Shown piece after piece: positions 42,571 through 51,603 of a stretch of DNA of 64,000 nt (position 1 is the stretch's first letter; each line of letters opens with the position of its first letter). Below the pieces are notes generated by a model. The model did not search any database. It was not told the DNA's origin and saw only the letters and a list, made by a program, of their open reading frames with translations. The DNA is taken from the NCBI GenBank assembly GCA_965246855.1, contig CBDFFP010000006.1:62001-126000 (forward strand). The letters run 5' to 3'. The DNA is from UBA1952 sp965246855 (GTDB taxonomy: Bacteria > Bacteroidota > Bacteroidia > Chitinophagales > Chitinophagaceae). The position numbers and the translations under genes are program-made.

Positions 42571-42603
42571 AAAGCCCTGCAATTTCTTGCAGGGCTTTCT
42601 TTT
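42571..42603. terminator. bidirectional terminator between the SLOG gene and tRNA-Asn
   Basis: AAAGCCCTGCAA (42571-42582) pairs with TTGCAGGGCTTT (42587-42598) around a TTTC loop, with T-runs in both directions. Confidence 0.9.
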
Positions 42604-42605
42604 TG

Positions 42606-42679
42606 CTCCCCCTGTTGGACTCGAACCAACGACCCCCTGATTAACAGTCAAGTGCTCTAACCAACTGAGCTAAGGAGGA
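42606..42679 (-). tRNA. tRNA-Asn (GTT)
   Basis: On the minus strand: acceptor TCCTCCT/AGGGGGA (one U-G pair), D arm GCTC/GAGC, anticodon loop CTGTTAA (GTT), T arm GTTGG/CCAAC with TTCGAGT. Discriminator G; CCA not encoded. Confidence 0.96.
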
Positions 42680-42731
42680 AAATAATCACCACCTTTTTTC
42701 AAAAGCGGAGCGCAAAAATAGGGGCTTGCCG

Positions 42732-44690
42732 CTATTCCGCCAAAGGCAGAAGGGAAATATTTTTTCGCAGTGCCGGAAGATTCTTCAACAGCAAAGCCAA
42801 GTCGCGGCCCGGCACGTAGCCCAGCGCATATTGCCGGTCCAAGACTGCCGCCGCTGCCGCCGTCGGCTGGTAGTCCGCCACGACCCGCCATGTAGGCAAA
42901 ACGCCTTTGCGCAGGCGCGGCAAATCTTCTCCGCTGCCGCCATAGCCAATCCAGGTTTGTGCCCCGTCCAAAACATTCCACAGCATTTTGAGCCAGCGCC
43001 CCGGCGCGCGGAAAGCCCAAAAACTAAGGGGAAAAAGCAAGAGCAAAACCGCCGCTGAAAGCACATCAAACGTCCGTTTCTGCCGCCGGTAAGAGGGGTC
43101 ACTCAGCTTGTAGCGCAAGTCCGCCGTGTAGAGGTCGCCCGCTGTATTGCTGGAATTAGAACCGACGAAGCCTTCTCTGCCGGGCAGGTGAATCTTGTAA
43201 TCGCAGTGCGGGCCACAGACTTCCATCGCCCGGAACATTTCTTTGTAAGAAACCGCTGCGGCGCAAAAAATCACCTCACCCACACCCGCAGCTTTCACCA
43301 ACGGCGCAAGATTTTCTGCTCCCGAAAGTGCGCTCATTCCTTCGCCCACGCGGCCCATCACCTGCGGCGCGCCGGGAACGCGGCTCAGGGCATTTTGCGC
43401 TTCGGCGGCACTTTCCTCATTACCCATAATCACGGCCTCGTGCGCCGCTGCGTCGTAGGGAATCTGGCCCGTTACGCCCAGCCGTTGCAGGATGCTGTGA
43501 ACGCCCAGCAGCGCCACCGTTCCGCTGATGCCGCCAAACACAATCACCGCCCGCGAGTAACGCATCTGCGGCGGTAAAAGACCATAGAAAGCCAGCGCCA
43601 CCACCGTTCCGGCCAACATGCCGCGCACCACGCGCAGCGGACGATACGTGGGGTCGTAGGCACCGTTCAGGTACAGGGAAGCAATCCACGTGAGCAGATA
43701 CACCGGATACGTCAGCGCCAATAATTTCCACGCTACCGGCTCAATGCCACGCACCGAATTCACCCAGAAATACTGCACGGCGAGCAGCGTCAGAAGCAGA
43801 ATCCCGGCGTCTATCAACGGCAGCTTCAGCACCTTAAAGGCCGCTTTCACCACGCCCAGAACCGCGCGCAACGCAATGCCCAGATGCAGCAGGAAAATAA
43901 ACAGCCGCGCAGCGCCTTTGGTGTAATGCTTACGCACGAAAAGAGCCAGCGCCTCGTTGAAAATGCGGATGTAGGTGAGCGTCGCTTTGCGCGTGCTTTC
44001 ACCTTTGTAATGAATGAGATTTACCTCCGGGAAATACACGTTTTGCCACCCGCCTTTCACAATGCGGTAGTTCAGATCCACGTCTTCGCAGTACATAAAG
44101 AAACGCTCGTCAAAAGCGCCGCCCACCGCGTCAATCACGCTGCGGCGCACCAACATGCAACAGCCCGAAAGCACGTCCACCGCCGCTGTTTCATACTCGC
44201 CGATATGAGGCGCGTAGTAGCCGTTGAAGAGCCGTGATTTCGGGAAGATTTTGTTCAGTCCGATAGTCTTAAAGAACGCCACGCCGAAGCCCGGAAATCC
44301 TTTCTTGGCGTCTGGCGCAAACTGTCCTTTGCCGTCAATCAGTCGCGGGCCGAGCGCCCCTGCTTCGGGGTGCGCGTCCATGTATGCAACGGTTTTTTGG
44401 AAGAAATCTTCCGGCATTACCGTGTCGGGGTTGAGGAAAAGAATGTGCTTCCCCTGTGCCATTTCCACGCCCTGATTATTGGCTTTGGAAAAGCCCGTGT
44501 TTCCTTGGTTGGCAATCAATTTCACCTGCGGAAAATGACTTTCCACCCACGGCACGCTGTCATCGGCAGAAGCATTGTCCACCACAATCACTTCCACCGC
44601 CAGCCCTTCCGCTGCCCGGAAAACCGAATGCAGGCACACGTCCAGAAAATGCCGGACGTTGTAGCTGACGATGATGACGGAGACAGTCAT
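42732..44690 (-). CDS. family 2 glycosyltransferase fused to a degenerate sugar-phosphotransferase-like region
   Basis: 652 residues. Residues 1-240 are a GT2 rhamnosyl-type domain (SVIIVSYNVRHFLDVCL; NTGFSKANNQG; FLNPDT as the DxD-like site; MYCEDVDLNYR). A helix near 255-275 and four more (about 290-400) follow, then a Rossmann-like segment (AVIFGGISGTVAL; EAVIMGNEESA) and a short block resembling polyprenyl glycosylphosphotransferases (RRQKRTFDVLSAAVLLLL; LWNVLDGAQTWIGYGG). The catalytic core of the latter (the VFFRQERVG stretch) is missing. Probably a surface-polysaccharide assembly protein; whether the C-terminal part is active is doubtful. Confidence 0.85.
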   Translation of the reverse strand: MTVSVIIVSYNVRHFLDVCLHSVFRAAEGLAVEVIVVDNASADDSVPWVESHFPQVKLIANQGNTGFSKANNQGVEMAQGKHILFLNPDTVMPEDFFQKTVAYMDAHPEAGALGPRLIDGKGQFAPDAKKGFPGFGVAFFKTIGLNKIFPKSRLFNGYYAPHIGEYETAAVDVLSGCCMLVRRSVIDAVGGAFDERFFMYCEDVDLNYRIVKGGWQNVYFPEVNLIHYKGESTRKATLTYIRIFNEALALFVRKHYTKGAARLFIFLLHLGIALRAVLGVVKAAFKVLKLPLIDAGILLLTLLAVQYFWVNSVRGIEPVAWKLLALTYPVYLLTWIASLYLNGAYDPTYRPLRVVRGMLAGTVVALAFYGLLPPQMRYSRAVIVFGGISGTVALLGVHSILQRLGVTGQIPYDAAAHEAVIMGNEESAAEAQNALSRVPGAPQVMGRVGEGMSALSGAENLAPLVKAAGVGEVIFCAAAVSYKEMFRAMEVCGPHCDYKIHLPGREGFVGSNSSNTAGDLYTADLRYKLSDPSYRRQKRTFDVLSAAVLLLLFPLSFWAFRAPGRWLKMLWNVLDGAQTWIGYGGSGEDLPRLRKGVLPTWRVVADYQPTAAAAAVLDRQYALGYVPGRDLALLLKNLPALRKNISLLPLAE

Positions 44691-44892
44691 GGGGAGGCGA
44701 AAATAATGCGGTAATGAAGGGGAATGCGGCTATGACCGTTTTTTCCTGTAGTAATGTGGTTACATGCGAGGACGTGCCGCTTACAGCTTGAGGTGCAACG
44801 GGTGCCGTTACAACATTCCACTACCATCCCCAAAAAGCGCATCCTCATTTTCCATTACCGCATTTTACACATTTCCCCACATTACCGCATTG

Positions 44893-44900
44893 TATTTTTG
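44893..44900 (+). promoter_or_regulatory. -7 box of rlmN
   Basis: TATTTTTG ends five bases before the ATG, implying a leaderless or nearly leaderless rlmN mRNA. No clear -33 box is visible. Confidence 0.5.
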
Positions 44901-44905
44901 CCGTC

Positions 44906-45952
44906 ATGAAGAATTTGCGCACGGTAGGGCTGGAAGAATTGACAGAAGCGTTTGACAACTGGGGCGAGCCGCGCTACCGGGCAGCGCAAGTACACGACTG
45001 GATTTGGAAGAAACACGCAGGCGCAATTGAGGAGATGAGCAACTTGCCGAAGGCGCTGCGGGAAAAACTTTCGGCGGCGTACTTCATCCCGAAAGTAGCC
45101 GTTCACCACACGCAGGAATCGGAAGACGGAACGGTGAAAAACCGCTTTGTATTGCACGATGGTAACTACATTGAAGGCGTTCTGATTCCCACCGACAACC
45201 GCGTCACGGCTTGCGTTTCGTCGCAAGTGGGCTGCTCGCTTTCCTGCAAGTTTTGCGCAACGGGCTATTTGCCCCGCACCCGCAATTTGCTTTTTGATGA
45301 GATTGTGGACGAGGTAACGCTGCTGAACGAGCAATCCCAAAAGCATTATGGTCGCGGGCTGAGCAATATCGTGTTTATGGGTATGGGCGAGCCGCTGCTG
45401 AATTACAAAGAAGTTTTGAAGGCGGTGGAGAAGATTACCTCGCCCGAAGGTTTGGGGATGAGTCCGCGCCGCATCACGCTTTCCACGGCGGGCGTGGCGA
45501 AGATGATAAAGCAACTGGGCGACGACGGCGTGCGCTTCAAGCTGGCGCTTTCCCTTCATGCACCCACCGACGCGCAACGCTCGGAGGTAATGCCAATTAA
45601 TGATTCCAACAACATTGCCGCGCTGATAGATGCGCTGAATTATTTTTACCAGAAAACGCGCGGCGAAATCACGCTGGAATACATTCTCTTCAAAGACTTT
45701 AATGATCGCCTTGCCGATGCCGAGGCGCTGGTGAAAATCTTCCGCCGCGTTCCTGCAGACCTGATAAACCTGATTGAATACAACCCGATTAGTCAGGCGC
45801 GTTTCCAGAAACCCGACGAAGCGACGACAGACGCTTTTGTGCGCCACTTGGAAAGCCGGAAAGTGAACGTCCACCTGCGTCGCAGCCGGGGCAAAGACAT
45901 CGACGCAGCCTGTGGGCAGTTGGCAAATGTGGATGCGGAACATGGGTCATAA
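44906..45952 (+). CDS. rlmN: 23S rRNA A2503 C2-methyltransferase RlmN
   Basis: 348 residues. Radical SAM motif GCSLSCKFCATG (CX3CX2C, about residues 110-120) and the conserved VFMGMGEPLLNY, ITLSTAGV and LALSLHAP. A C-terminal Cys in IDAACGQL is the second methyl-transfer cysteine. It modifies A2503 in 23S rRNA and A37 in some tRNAs. Monocistronic by spacing. Confidence 0.97.
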   Translation: MKNLRTVGLEELTEAFDNWGEPRYRAAQVHDWIWKKHAGAIEEMSNLPKALREKLSAAYFIPKVAVHHTQESEDGTVKNRFVLHDGNYIEGVLIPTDNRVTACVSSQVGCSLSCKFCATGYLPRTRNLLFDEIVDEVTLLNEQSQKHYGRGLSNIVFMGMGEPLLNYKEVLKAVEKITSPEGLGMSPRRITLSTAGVAKMIKQLGDDGVRFKLALSLHAPTDAQRSEVMPINDSNNIAALIDALNYFYQKTRGEITLEYILFKDFNDRLADAEALVKIFRRVPADLINLIEYNPISQARFQKPDEATTDAFVRHLESRKVNVHLRRSRGKDIDAACGQLANVDAEHGS

Positions 45953-46013
45953 GTTATGGGCTATATATCTAGAAACAAAGCCTACCCCTTTATGCAACTA
46001 GGAGGTGTTGCTG

Positions 46014-46190
46014 GAAGGGGATTAAAGCCCTGTAGGGGCGCTTCTTTGGTAGCTTTTAAGGGTTCCCAAAGGAGATTAAGCCCCGTAGGGACGCTTGTTT
46101 GGTCTTGTCTAAAACAAACAAGCGCCCCTACAGGGCTTCTTTTCTAATAAAAACATCCTTTTTCTACCAAACCGTCGCCCCTACAGGGCT
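46014..46190. repeat. four copies of a CCCTGTAGGGGC repeat, two in each orientation
   Basis: AGCCCTGTAGGGGCGCTT at 46025-46042, AGCCCCGTAGGGACGCTTG near 46079-46097, and two inverted copies (AAGCGCCCCTACAGGGCTT at about 46119-46137 and CGCCCCTACAGGGCT at about 46176-46190). Each core is itself a palindrome around GTAG/CTAC, and neighbouring inverted copies extend to AAACAAGCG on one side, so a long hairpin can form. A common type of dispersed intergenic element. Confidence 0.8.
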
Positions 46191-46344
46191 AAAAAAATTC
46201 TGTCAACACTTCTTAGTGAAAGGGTCAGTCACAGACTGCCGATTTAGATAGACACGACTACCCATTATCGCTGAACACTCGCGCCAGAAAATGGATTGTT
46301 GTTCAATTCGGGCTTGCCAAGAATAATACCCAACGTATTGTGCA

Positions 46345-46507
46345 GGTTGCTTCGCTGCGCTCGCAATGACCCGCATTTTTACCAATTGGGAAGCGAACAA
46401 ACACCGCGCAAGGGATAGAAGCGGATATCCTTTTTGCAGCGTGGGCTTTTGTGCAGTGTGAAGCAAAAAGATAGCAGCGGATAGCCCGGCCCGAAGGGAT
46501 GCGCCCC
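46345..46507. repeat. composite of dispersed intergenic repeats upstream of secDF
   Basis: First a GCTTCGCTGCGCTCGCAATGAC element (46350s), the widespread CATTGCGAGCGCAGCGAAGC repeat in reverse. Then 46404-46507 with CTTTTTGC and GCAAAAAG forming an 8-bp stem and two direct copies of AGCGGATA. No gene is visible in the 724 bp between rlmN and secDF. Confidence 0.6.
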
Positions 46508-46553
46508 AATGGTTTCCCTCGCGAAAAAGTCTTTGCGTGACGCTCTACAATTG

Positions 46554-46620
46554 CCTTTTGCCTTTTGTCTTTTGTCTTTTGTCTAACACAGCTTTCTACT
46601 TTCTACCCGCTACTTTCTAC
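46554..46620 (+). repeat. 7-bp tandem leader before secDF, two heptamer types
   Basis: CCTTTTG, CCTTTTG, TCTTTTG, TCTTTTG in register (46554-46581), then TTTCTAC, TTTCTAC, CCGCTAC, TTTCTAC (46593-46620). Confidence 0.75.
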
Positions 46621-46627
46621 TTAACCC

Positions 46628-46635
46628 TATCTTCG
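46628..46635 (+). promoter_or_regulatory. candidate -7 box of secDF
   Basis: TATCTTCG directly after the heptamer leader, 41 bp before the ATG. The -33 element is not recognisable. Confidence 0.4.
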
Positions 46636-46676
46636 CGCACTATTTTAACGATTTTACCCAGAATCTCTCTTATTTT

Positions 46677-49600
46677 ATGCAGTTGAAAGGACTGGTGAAG
46701 TTTTTCACCGCAGCCCTGATTTTGATTTCGCTCTACCAATTGTCCTTCACCTTTTTGGTGCGGGGCGTAGAGAAGAAATCCCACGCCCAGGCCGAGCGAC
46801 AGGCGCGCGCCGCCAACCCTAATGCCACTGGCACGGACCTGCAAAAGCTGGTGGAAGACCGTTACAGCCGTATCACCGACTCGCTGCAAGGCGAGAAAGT
46901 GGTGAGCCTGCTGGGCATGAAGAAATACACCTACCAACAAGCCAAAGCCAATGAGCTGAACCTCGGCCTTGACCTGCAAGGCGGTATGAACGTAACGCTC
47001 GACGTGAGTCTTGCCGACCTCGTGCGCTCCATGAGCAACAACCCGCAAGACGCGACGCTGAATACGGCATTGGGCAAAGCAGAAGGCCGCAAAGCATCCA
47101 GCCAAGCCGACTTTGTGACGCTCTTTGGCGAGGAATACGCAAAGGCGAATCCGTCGGCGAAAATGGACTACCTGTTTACGAAGCCCGGCCAAACGGCCAT
47201 TACGCTGCAAATCACCAATGATCAGGTGCTGGCACAAATCCGCAAGGAAGCCAAGGACGCGGTACAGCGTACTTATAAGGTGCTTCAAACGCGGATTGAC
47301 AAATTTGGTGTGGCGCAGCCAAGCATCAATCTGGACGAAAACAAAGACATTATTACGGTAGAACTGGCGGGTGTTCGCAACCCGGAGCGCGTGCGCACCT
47401 ACCTGCAAAGCACGGCCAATCTGGAGTTCTACGAGACCTACGACAATCAGGAAATCCTCTCCAAATACGAAGCAGCAGAGAAAGCACTGACGGCATATCT
47501 GAGCGGTACTAAGGAAGTTGCTGCGACGGACACAACCGCGAAAAAAGACACGACTGCAACAGCGAAAAAAGCCGACACGGCTTCACTGGGACAACTGGTG
47601 GGCAGCACCACCAAACCGGGCGACACCTCCAAAGCCGATGCCGGAAAAAACCCGTTGCAAAAAGTGTGGCTGCTGTCTGAAGACCTTCTGCGCGGCAACT
47701 CGCCGATTGTGGGTTTGGTGATGAAGAAAGACACGGCTACGCTGAGCAAATACCTGGCGCTGGACGTGGTGCGCAACCGCTTCCCGGCCAACGCGCGCTT
47801 TGTATATGGTTCCGAAAGCCGCACTGACCGCAACAACCCGAACGTACCGCTACGCCTCTATGCGTTGCAGGAAGCACCCGGAGGCGGCGCACAATTGGAA
47901 GGCAACCACGTGATTGATGCCCGCTCTGATTTCGGCATGACCGGCGAGCCGGAAGTGAGCATGAGCATGGACTTTTCCGGCGCACAAATCTGGAAGAAAA
48001 TGACCGGCTCTAATGTGGGGCAGTTTGTGGCGGTAGTGCTGGATGACAAAGTGTATTCCTCGCCGCGCGTAAACGGCGAAATTGCCGGTGGCAACACGTC
48101 TATCTCCGGCTCTTTTGAGTTGGAAGAAGCACAAGACTTGTCTAACATTCTGAAAACCGGAAAGCTGCCTGCTCCGGCGCGCATTGTGCAGGAACAAGTA
48201 GTGGGGCCGACGCTCGGCGCGGAGAACATTTCTTCCGGCATCAACTCCTTGTTGATTGCCTTCGCCATCATCTTCGTTTTGATGCTGGTGTATTACAACA
48301 CTGGTGGCTTGGTGGCCAACATTGCGCTCATCCTGAACGTGTTTTTCACCATTGCCATCCTCTCCATGTTTGGCGCTACGCTGACGATGCCGGGCATTGC
48401 CGGTTTGGTACTGACCATCGGTATGGCGGTGGATACCAACGTAATTGTGTTTGAAAGGATTAAGGAAGAACTGACGGCGGGCCATGCGTATCCCGAAGCG
48501 ATTCGGCGCGGCTACACGCGGTCTTATGCGCCGGTTCTGGATGGCCACATCACGCAGTTTATTACGGCGCTGATTCTGTTCATCTTCGGCCTCGGCCCGG
48601 TGCGCGGTTTTGCGACGACGCAGATGTTAGGACTGATTCTTTCGGTGTTCTGCGGATTGCTGGTAAGCCGTTTGCTGACGGATATGTACACCAACCGCAA
48701 CCGCCACCTGACGTACTTCACTACGCTGTCGAAGTCTATTTTCAAGAAGGCGCATTTTGATTTTATCGGCGCGCGGAAGATTACTTACGTCATCACGGCA
48801 TTGGTTGTACTGGCAGGTGTGGCGTCTATCGTAAATGGCTTTGACTACGGCGTAGAATTTGCCGGTGGCCGCTCCTATACGGTGCGTTTCGACAAGCAGC
48901 ATACGGTGAGCGATGTGCGCGAAAAACTGGACAAATACTTTGGCGAGCGCCCGATTGTGAAAACCATCGGCACGGCCAATGAGTTGAACATCACCACGAC
49001 GTACCTCATCAACCAACAGAACCAGGAAGCGACCGGAAAAGTAGCTGCGAAGCTGCACGAAGGCCTGACCAAAGAAGGGCTGCTTCCGGCATCAGTTTCC
49101 TTAGACGATTTCCGCCGCAGCTATGTGGTGAATGAGCAGACGGTGCTTCCTACCATCTCCGACGATCTGAAAAAAGGTGCGTTGCAGGCCACCATTCTTT
49201 CGGTCATTGCCATCTTTATCTACATTCTGTTGCGCTTCCGCAAGTGGCAGTATTCGCTTGGCACGCTGGTGTCCTTGCTCCACGATGTGTGTGTAACGCT
49301 GGCGGTGTTCTCGTTCCTGCGCGGCGTGGTTCCGTTTACGCTGGAAATTGACCAGCACTTTATCGCGGCCATCCTGACGGTTATCGGCTTCTCGATGAAC
49401 GATACCGTGATTGTGTTTGACCGGATTCGGGAGAACTTCCGCAAGAACCCGGGCGAAGACAAGAAAAGCATTATCAACCGCTCCATCAACGACACGCTGA
49501 GCCGCACGGTGATGACTTCGGCAACGGTGTTTCTGGCGGTGCTGGTACTCTTCCTTTTTGGTGGAGAAGTAACGCGCGGATTTTCCTTCGCAATGCTGAT

Positions 49601-49733
49601 TGGTGTAGTCGTAGGAACCTATTCTTCCATCTTCGTGGCCGCGCCGATTCTGGTGGATCTGGACAAAGGCAACTCCCTGAAAAACGAAGCGGACAGCGAA
49701 GCGCGGATTGAAGAGCTGAAAAAATTAGCGTAA
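46677..49733 (+). CDS. secDF: protein translocase SecDF fusion
   Basis: 1018 residues. The SecD part (1 to about 640) has the first helix, the periplasmic P1 domain with GLDLQGGMNVTLDVS, and the membrane block with GLVLTIGMAVDTNVIVFERIKEEL (split here as TIGMAVDTNVIVFERI). The SecF part (from about 670) has FDYGVEFAGGRSYTVRF and FSMNDTVIVFDRIREN. Between residues about 275 and 330 is a Thr/Lys/Asp-rich low-complexity insert. SecDF uses the proton gradient to pull secreted proteins out of SecYEG. Bacteroidota usually carry the fused form. Confidence 0.97.
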   Translation: MQLKGLVKFFTAALILISLYQLSFTFLVRGVEKKSHAQAERQARAANPNATGTDLQKLVEDRYSRITDSLQGEKVVSLLGMKKYTYQQAKANELNLGLDLQGGMNVTLDVSLADLVRSMSNNPQDATLNTALGKAEGRKASSQADFVTLFGEEYAKANPSAKMDYLFTKPGQTAITLQITNDQVLAQIRKEAKDAVQRTYKVLQTRIDKFGVAQPSINLDENKDIITVELAGVRNPERVRTYLQSTANLEFYETYDNQEILSKYEAAEKALTAYLSGTKEVAATDTTAKKDTTATAKKADTASLGQLVGSTTKPGDTSKADAGKNPLQKVWLLSEDLLRGNSPIVGLVMKKDTATLSKYLALDVVRNRFPANARFVYGSESRTDRNNPNVPLRLYALQEAPGGGAQLEGNHVIDARSDFGMTGEPEVSMSMDFSGAQIWKKMTGSNVGQFVAVVLDDKVYSSPRVNGEIAGGNTSISGSFELEEAQDLSNILKTGKLPAPARIVQEQVVGPTLGAENISSGINSLLIAFAIIFVLMLVYYNTGGLVANIALILNVFFTIAILSMFGATLTMPGIAGLVLTIGMAVDTNVIVFERIKEELTAGHAYPEAIRRGYTRSYAPVLDGHITQFITALILFIFGLGPVRGFATTQMLGLILSVFCGLLVSRLLTDMYTNRNRHLTYFTTLSKSIFKKAHFDFIGARKITYVITALVVLAGVASIVNGFDYGVEFAGGRSYTVRFDKQHTVSDVREKLDKYFGERPIVKTIGTANELNITTTYLINQQNQEATGKVAAKLHEGLTKEGLLPASVSLDDFRRSYVVNEQTVLPTISDDLKKGALQATILSVIAIFIYILLRFRKWQYSLGTLVSLLHDVCVTLAVFSFLRGVVPFTLEIDQHFIAAILTVIGFSMNDTVIVFDRIRENFRKNPGEDKKSIINRSINDTLSRTVMTSATVFLAVLVLFLFGGEVTRGFSFAMLIGVVVGTYSSIFVAAPILVDLDKGNSLKNEADSEARIEELKKLA

Positions 49734-49734
49734 T

Positions 49735-49763
49735 AAAAAAATCCCGCGAAAGCGGGATTTTTT
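49735..49763 (+). terminator. intrinsic terminator after secDF
   Basis: ATCCCGC and GCGGGAT around a GAAA loop, with A-run before and T-run after; it starts right at the stop codon. Confidence 0.93.
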
Positions 49764-49843
49764 GTTGGATGCTAGCGTTGGAATGCTTCGCAGGCGAAGT
49801 CTGAATAGCAAGAAGCCCGGAAGCAGAGGCCTTTCCCCTTTTT

Positions 49844-50116
49844 GCAAATGCCGGAGTGCCTGTGCAAAACTGCAAAACCGTCTCCGGCTTTCCGGAAATG
49901 GGTATGCATAGCTACAACGGCATATGCGGAAAGCCGGAAACGGCTTTGTATAGCTACAACGGCGTATACGGAAAGCCGGAAACGGGTATGTATAGCTACA
50001 ACGGTGTATGCGGAAATGGGAAAACGGCTTTGCACAACTACAACGGCGCTACCGGGTTTCCGGAAGCCCTTGTGCACTTTTCCGGCGGTGTTTTTTGTCT
50101 TGCGGAAATCCTGTTG
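49844..50116. repeat. array E: about thirteen 21-bp units in alternating A/B (42-bp) order
   Basis: Units at 49844, 49865, 49886, 49907, 49928, and so on every 21 bp to 50096. Two unit types alternate in the centre: TATAGCTACAACGG plus GTATAC, and GGAAAGCCGGAAACGG plus CTTTG. The second type has a 7-bp stem AAAGCCG/CGGCTTT with a GAAA loop. Edge units are decayed but keep the phase. The array lies between secDF and the permease gene, both plus strand. Confidence 0.9.
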
Positions 50117-50169
50117 CGCTTTGCAAACGCATCCCTCTAACCTCCTCTTTCGTCTTTTGTCTCGTCGGC

Positions 50170-50190
50170 TTTCTACTAAGTACTTTCTAC
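50170..50190 (+). repeat. 7-bp tandem leader before the MlaE-type gene
   Basis: TTTCTAC, TAAGTAC, TTTCTAC in register, ending seven bases before the ATG. The same TTTCTAC heptamer precedes secDF and nuoL. Confidence 0.7.
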
Positions 50191-50196
50191 TAAAAA

Positions 50197-50940
50197 ATGT
50201 TTCGCCGTTTCTTCGCCCATGTAGGCCGCTTCTCGATGATGCTGGGCGGCGGCTTTACCCGCCCGGAAAACGGACGGCTCTACTGGCGCGAGTTCATGAC
50301 GCAGTGCAACGACATTGGCATTCGCTCGTTGCCGATTGTGCTGATTATCTCGGTGTTTCTGGGGATGGTGGTGACGGTGCAGACGTCTTACCAACTCCTC
50401 TCGCCGCTCATTCCGCGCCACCTGATTGCAGGCGTGGTGCGCGACTCTACCATTCTGGAGCTTTCGCCAACGGTGGTGAGTATTGTGCTGGCCGGCGTAG
50501 TGGGTTCCCGGATTGCGTCGGAGTTGGGGAACATGCGCGTGAGCGAACAGATAGACGCGCTGGAAATCATGGGCATCAACACGCGGGCGTATCTGGTGTT
50601 GCCTAAAGTGCTGGCCGCCGTGCTGATGGTTCCGCTCCTGATTGTGATTTCCATTGCCGTCAGTATCGGCGGCGGCTACCTCGCGGGCGTGGTAGGCCAT
50701 ATCATTACGGCAGAGCAGTTTGAGCGCGGCATGATGCAGAAATTCATTCCCTTCAACGTCTGGTTTGCGATGATAAAATCCTTTGTCTTCGCGTTTCTGA
50801 TTTCCTCTGTTCCGGCTTACTTCGGCTACCACGTAAAAGGCGGCGCGTTGGAAATCGGGCAGGCATCTACCACGTCGGTGATTGTGACCTGCATCCTGAT
50901 TTTGTTTGCGGATTATGGGTTGTCGGTGCTGCTATTGTGA
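50197..50940 (+). CDS. MlaE-family lipid ABC transporter permease
   Basis: 247 residues, about five membrane helices. MlaE/DUF140 signatures: SLPIVLIISVFLGMVVTVQT, LSPTVVSIVLAGVVGSRIAS, ELGNMRVSEQIDALEIMGIN and YLVLPKVLA. It is the permease of the Mla phospholipid transport system that maintains outer-membrane asymmetry. The ATPase (MlaF) and MlaD genes are not downstream here: the next gene is convergent and overlaps its last 28 bp. Confidence 0.93.
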   Translation: MFRRFFAHVGRFSMMLGGGFTRPENGRLYWREFMTQCNDIGIRSLPIVLIISVFLGMVVTVQTSYQLLSPLIPRHLIAGVVRDSTILELSPTVVSIVLAGVVGSRIASELGNMRVSEQIDALEIMGINTRAYLVLPKVLAAVLMVPLLIVISIAVSIGGGYLAGVVGHIITAEQFERGMMQKFIPFNVWFAMIKSFVFAFLISSVPAYFGYHVKGGALEIGQASTTSVIVTCILILFADYGLSVLLL

Positions 50941-51494
50941 GGCGTTTTACCCACAGCTTCTACCATGCTGTCTATCCACGGCATCTGTTCTTCTATGGGC
51001 CGAAAAACGTAAAAGCGGCGGAGCGAATCAAGGCTCATTTCTTCGCCGCGCAGAAAACCATAGTGGGATTCCCAACAGTCTTTTCGTAGTGGATTCACGT
51101 ATCTGGTAACGCCTCTTATTTGCTCTTCCTTTTCCAGTGTTCTGGTGAAATACAAGGTTTTTTTCCGGTAGCTGAATGCCATTTTTTCATCGGCTACAGC
51201 TTCTATTTTTCTAAAATGGTAGCGGTCATAAAAAAGAATAGAATCTCCCTCTACGCTATACCTGCCCGCTTCGGCGACCTGACAATTACAATAGCCCATA
51301 ACATACGTGCCGTCTTGGCGAAGGTAAAACATAGAGACGAAAATAGGATTCACGCTTCGGTGAAATCTTAGCCGGAGCAATCTTCTTTCCAACCAAGACG
51401 GTGTATAGTCGCCGTACTTTCCCGCTACAGAAGAGCTGGTGAGCGCACAGCCGGTGAAAAAGAAAACAGCAGCAAGAAGCGAGAGCGTTTTCAT
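50913..51494 (-). CDS. lipoprotein of unknown function
   Basis: 193 residues from the ATG at 51494. MKTLSLLAAVFFFTGC is a lipoprotein signal with the lipobox cysteine at 16. The mature part is beta-rich (YLRQDGTYVMGYCNCQVAEAG; GRYSVEGDSILFYDRYHF) and ends in a charged tail. Not recognised. The 3' end overlaps the convergent permease gene by 28 bp. Confidence 0.75.
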   Translation of the reverse strand: MKTLSLLAAVFFFTGCALTSSSVAGKYGDYTPSWLERRLLRLRFHRSVNPIFVSMFYLRQDGTYVMGYCNCQVAEAGRYSVEGDSILFYDRYHFRKIEAVADEKMAFSYRKKTLYFTRTLEKEEQIRGVTRYVNPLRKDCWESHYGFLRGEEMSLDSLRRFYVFRPIEEQMPWIDSMVEAVGKTPHNSSTDNP

Positions 51495-51603
51495 CAGAAG
51501 ATTTTGATAGAACGCAACAAGATAATTCCGAAAAGGCTTTTTGTCCAAACGGGAATGAAAGCCGGAACGATTTTAGCGATGGAAGCCTTTAAAAGCTTCT
51601 GTT

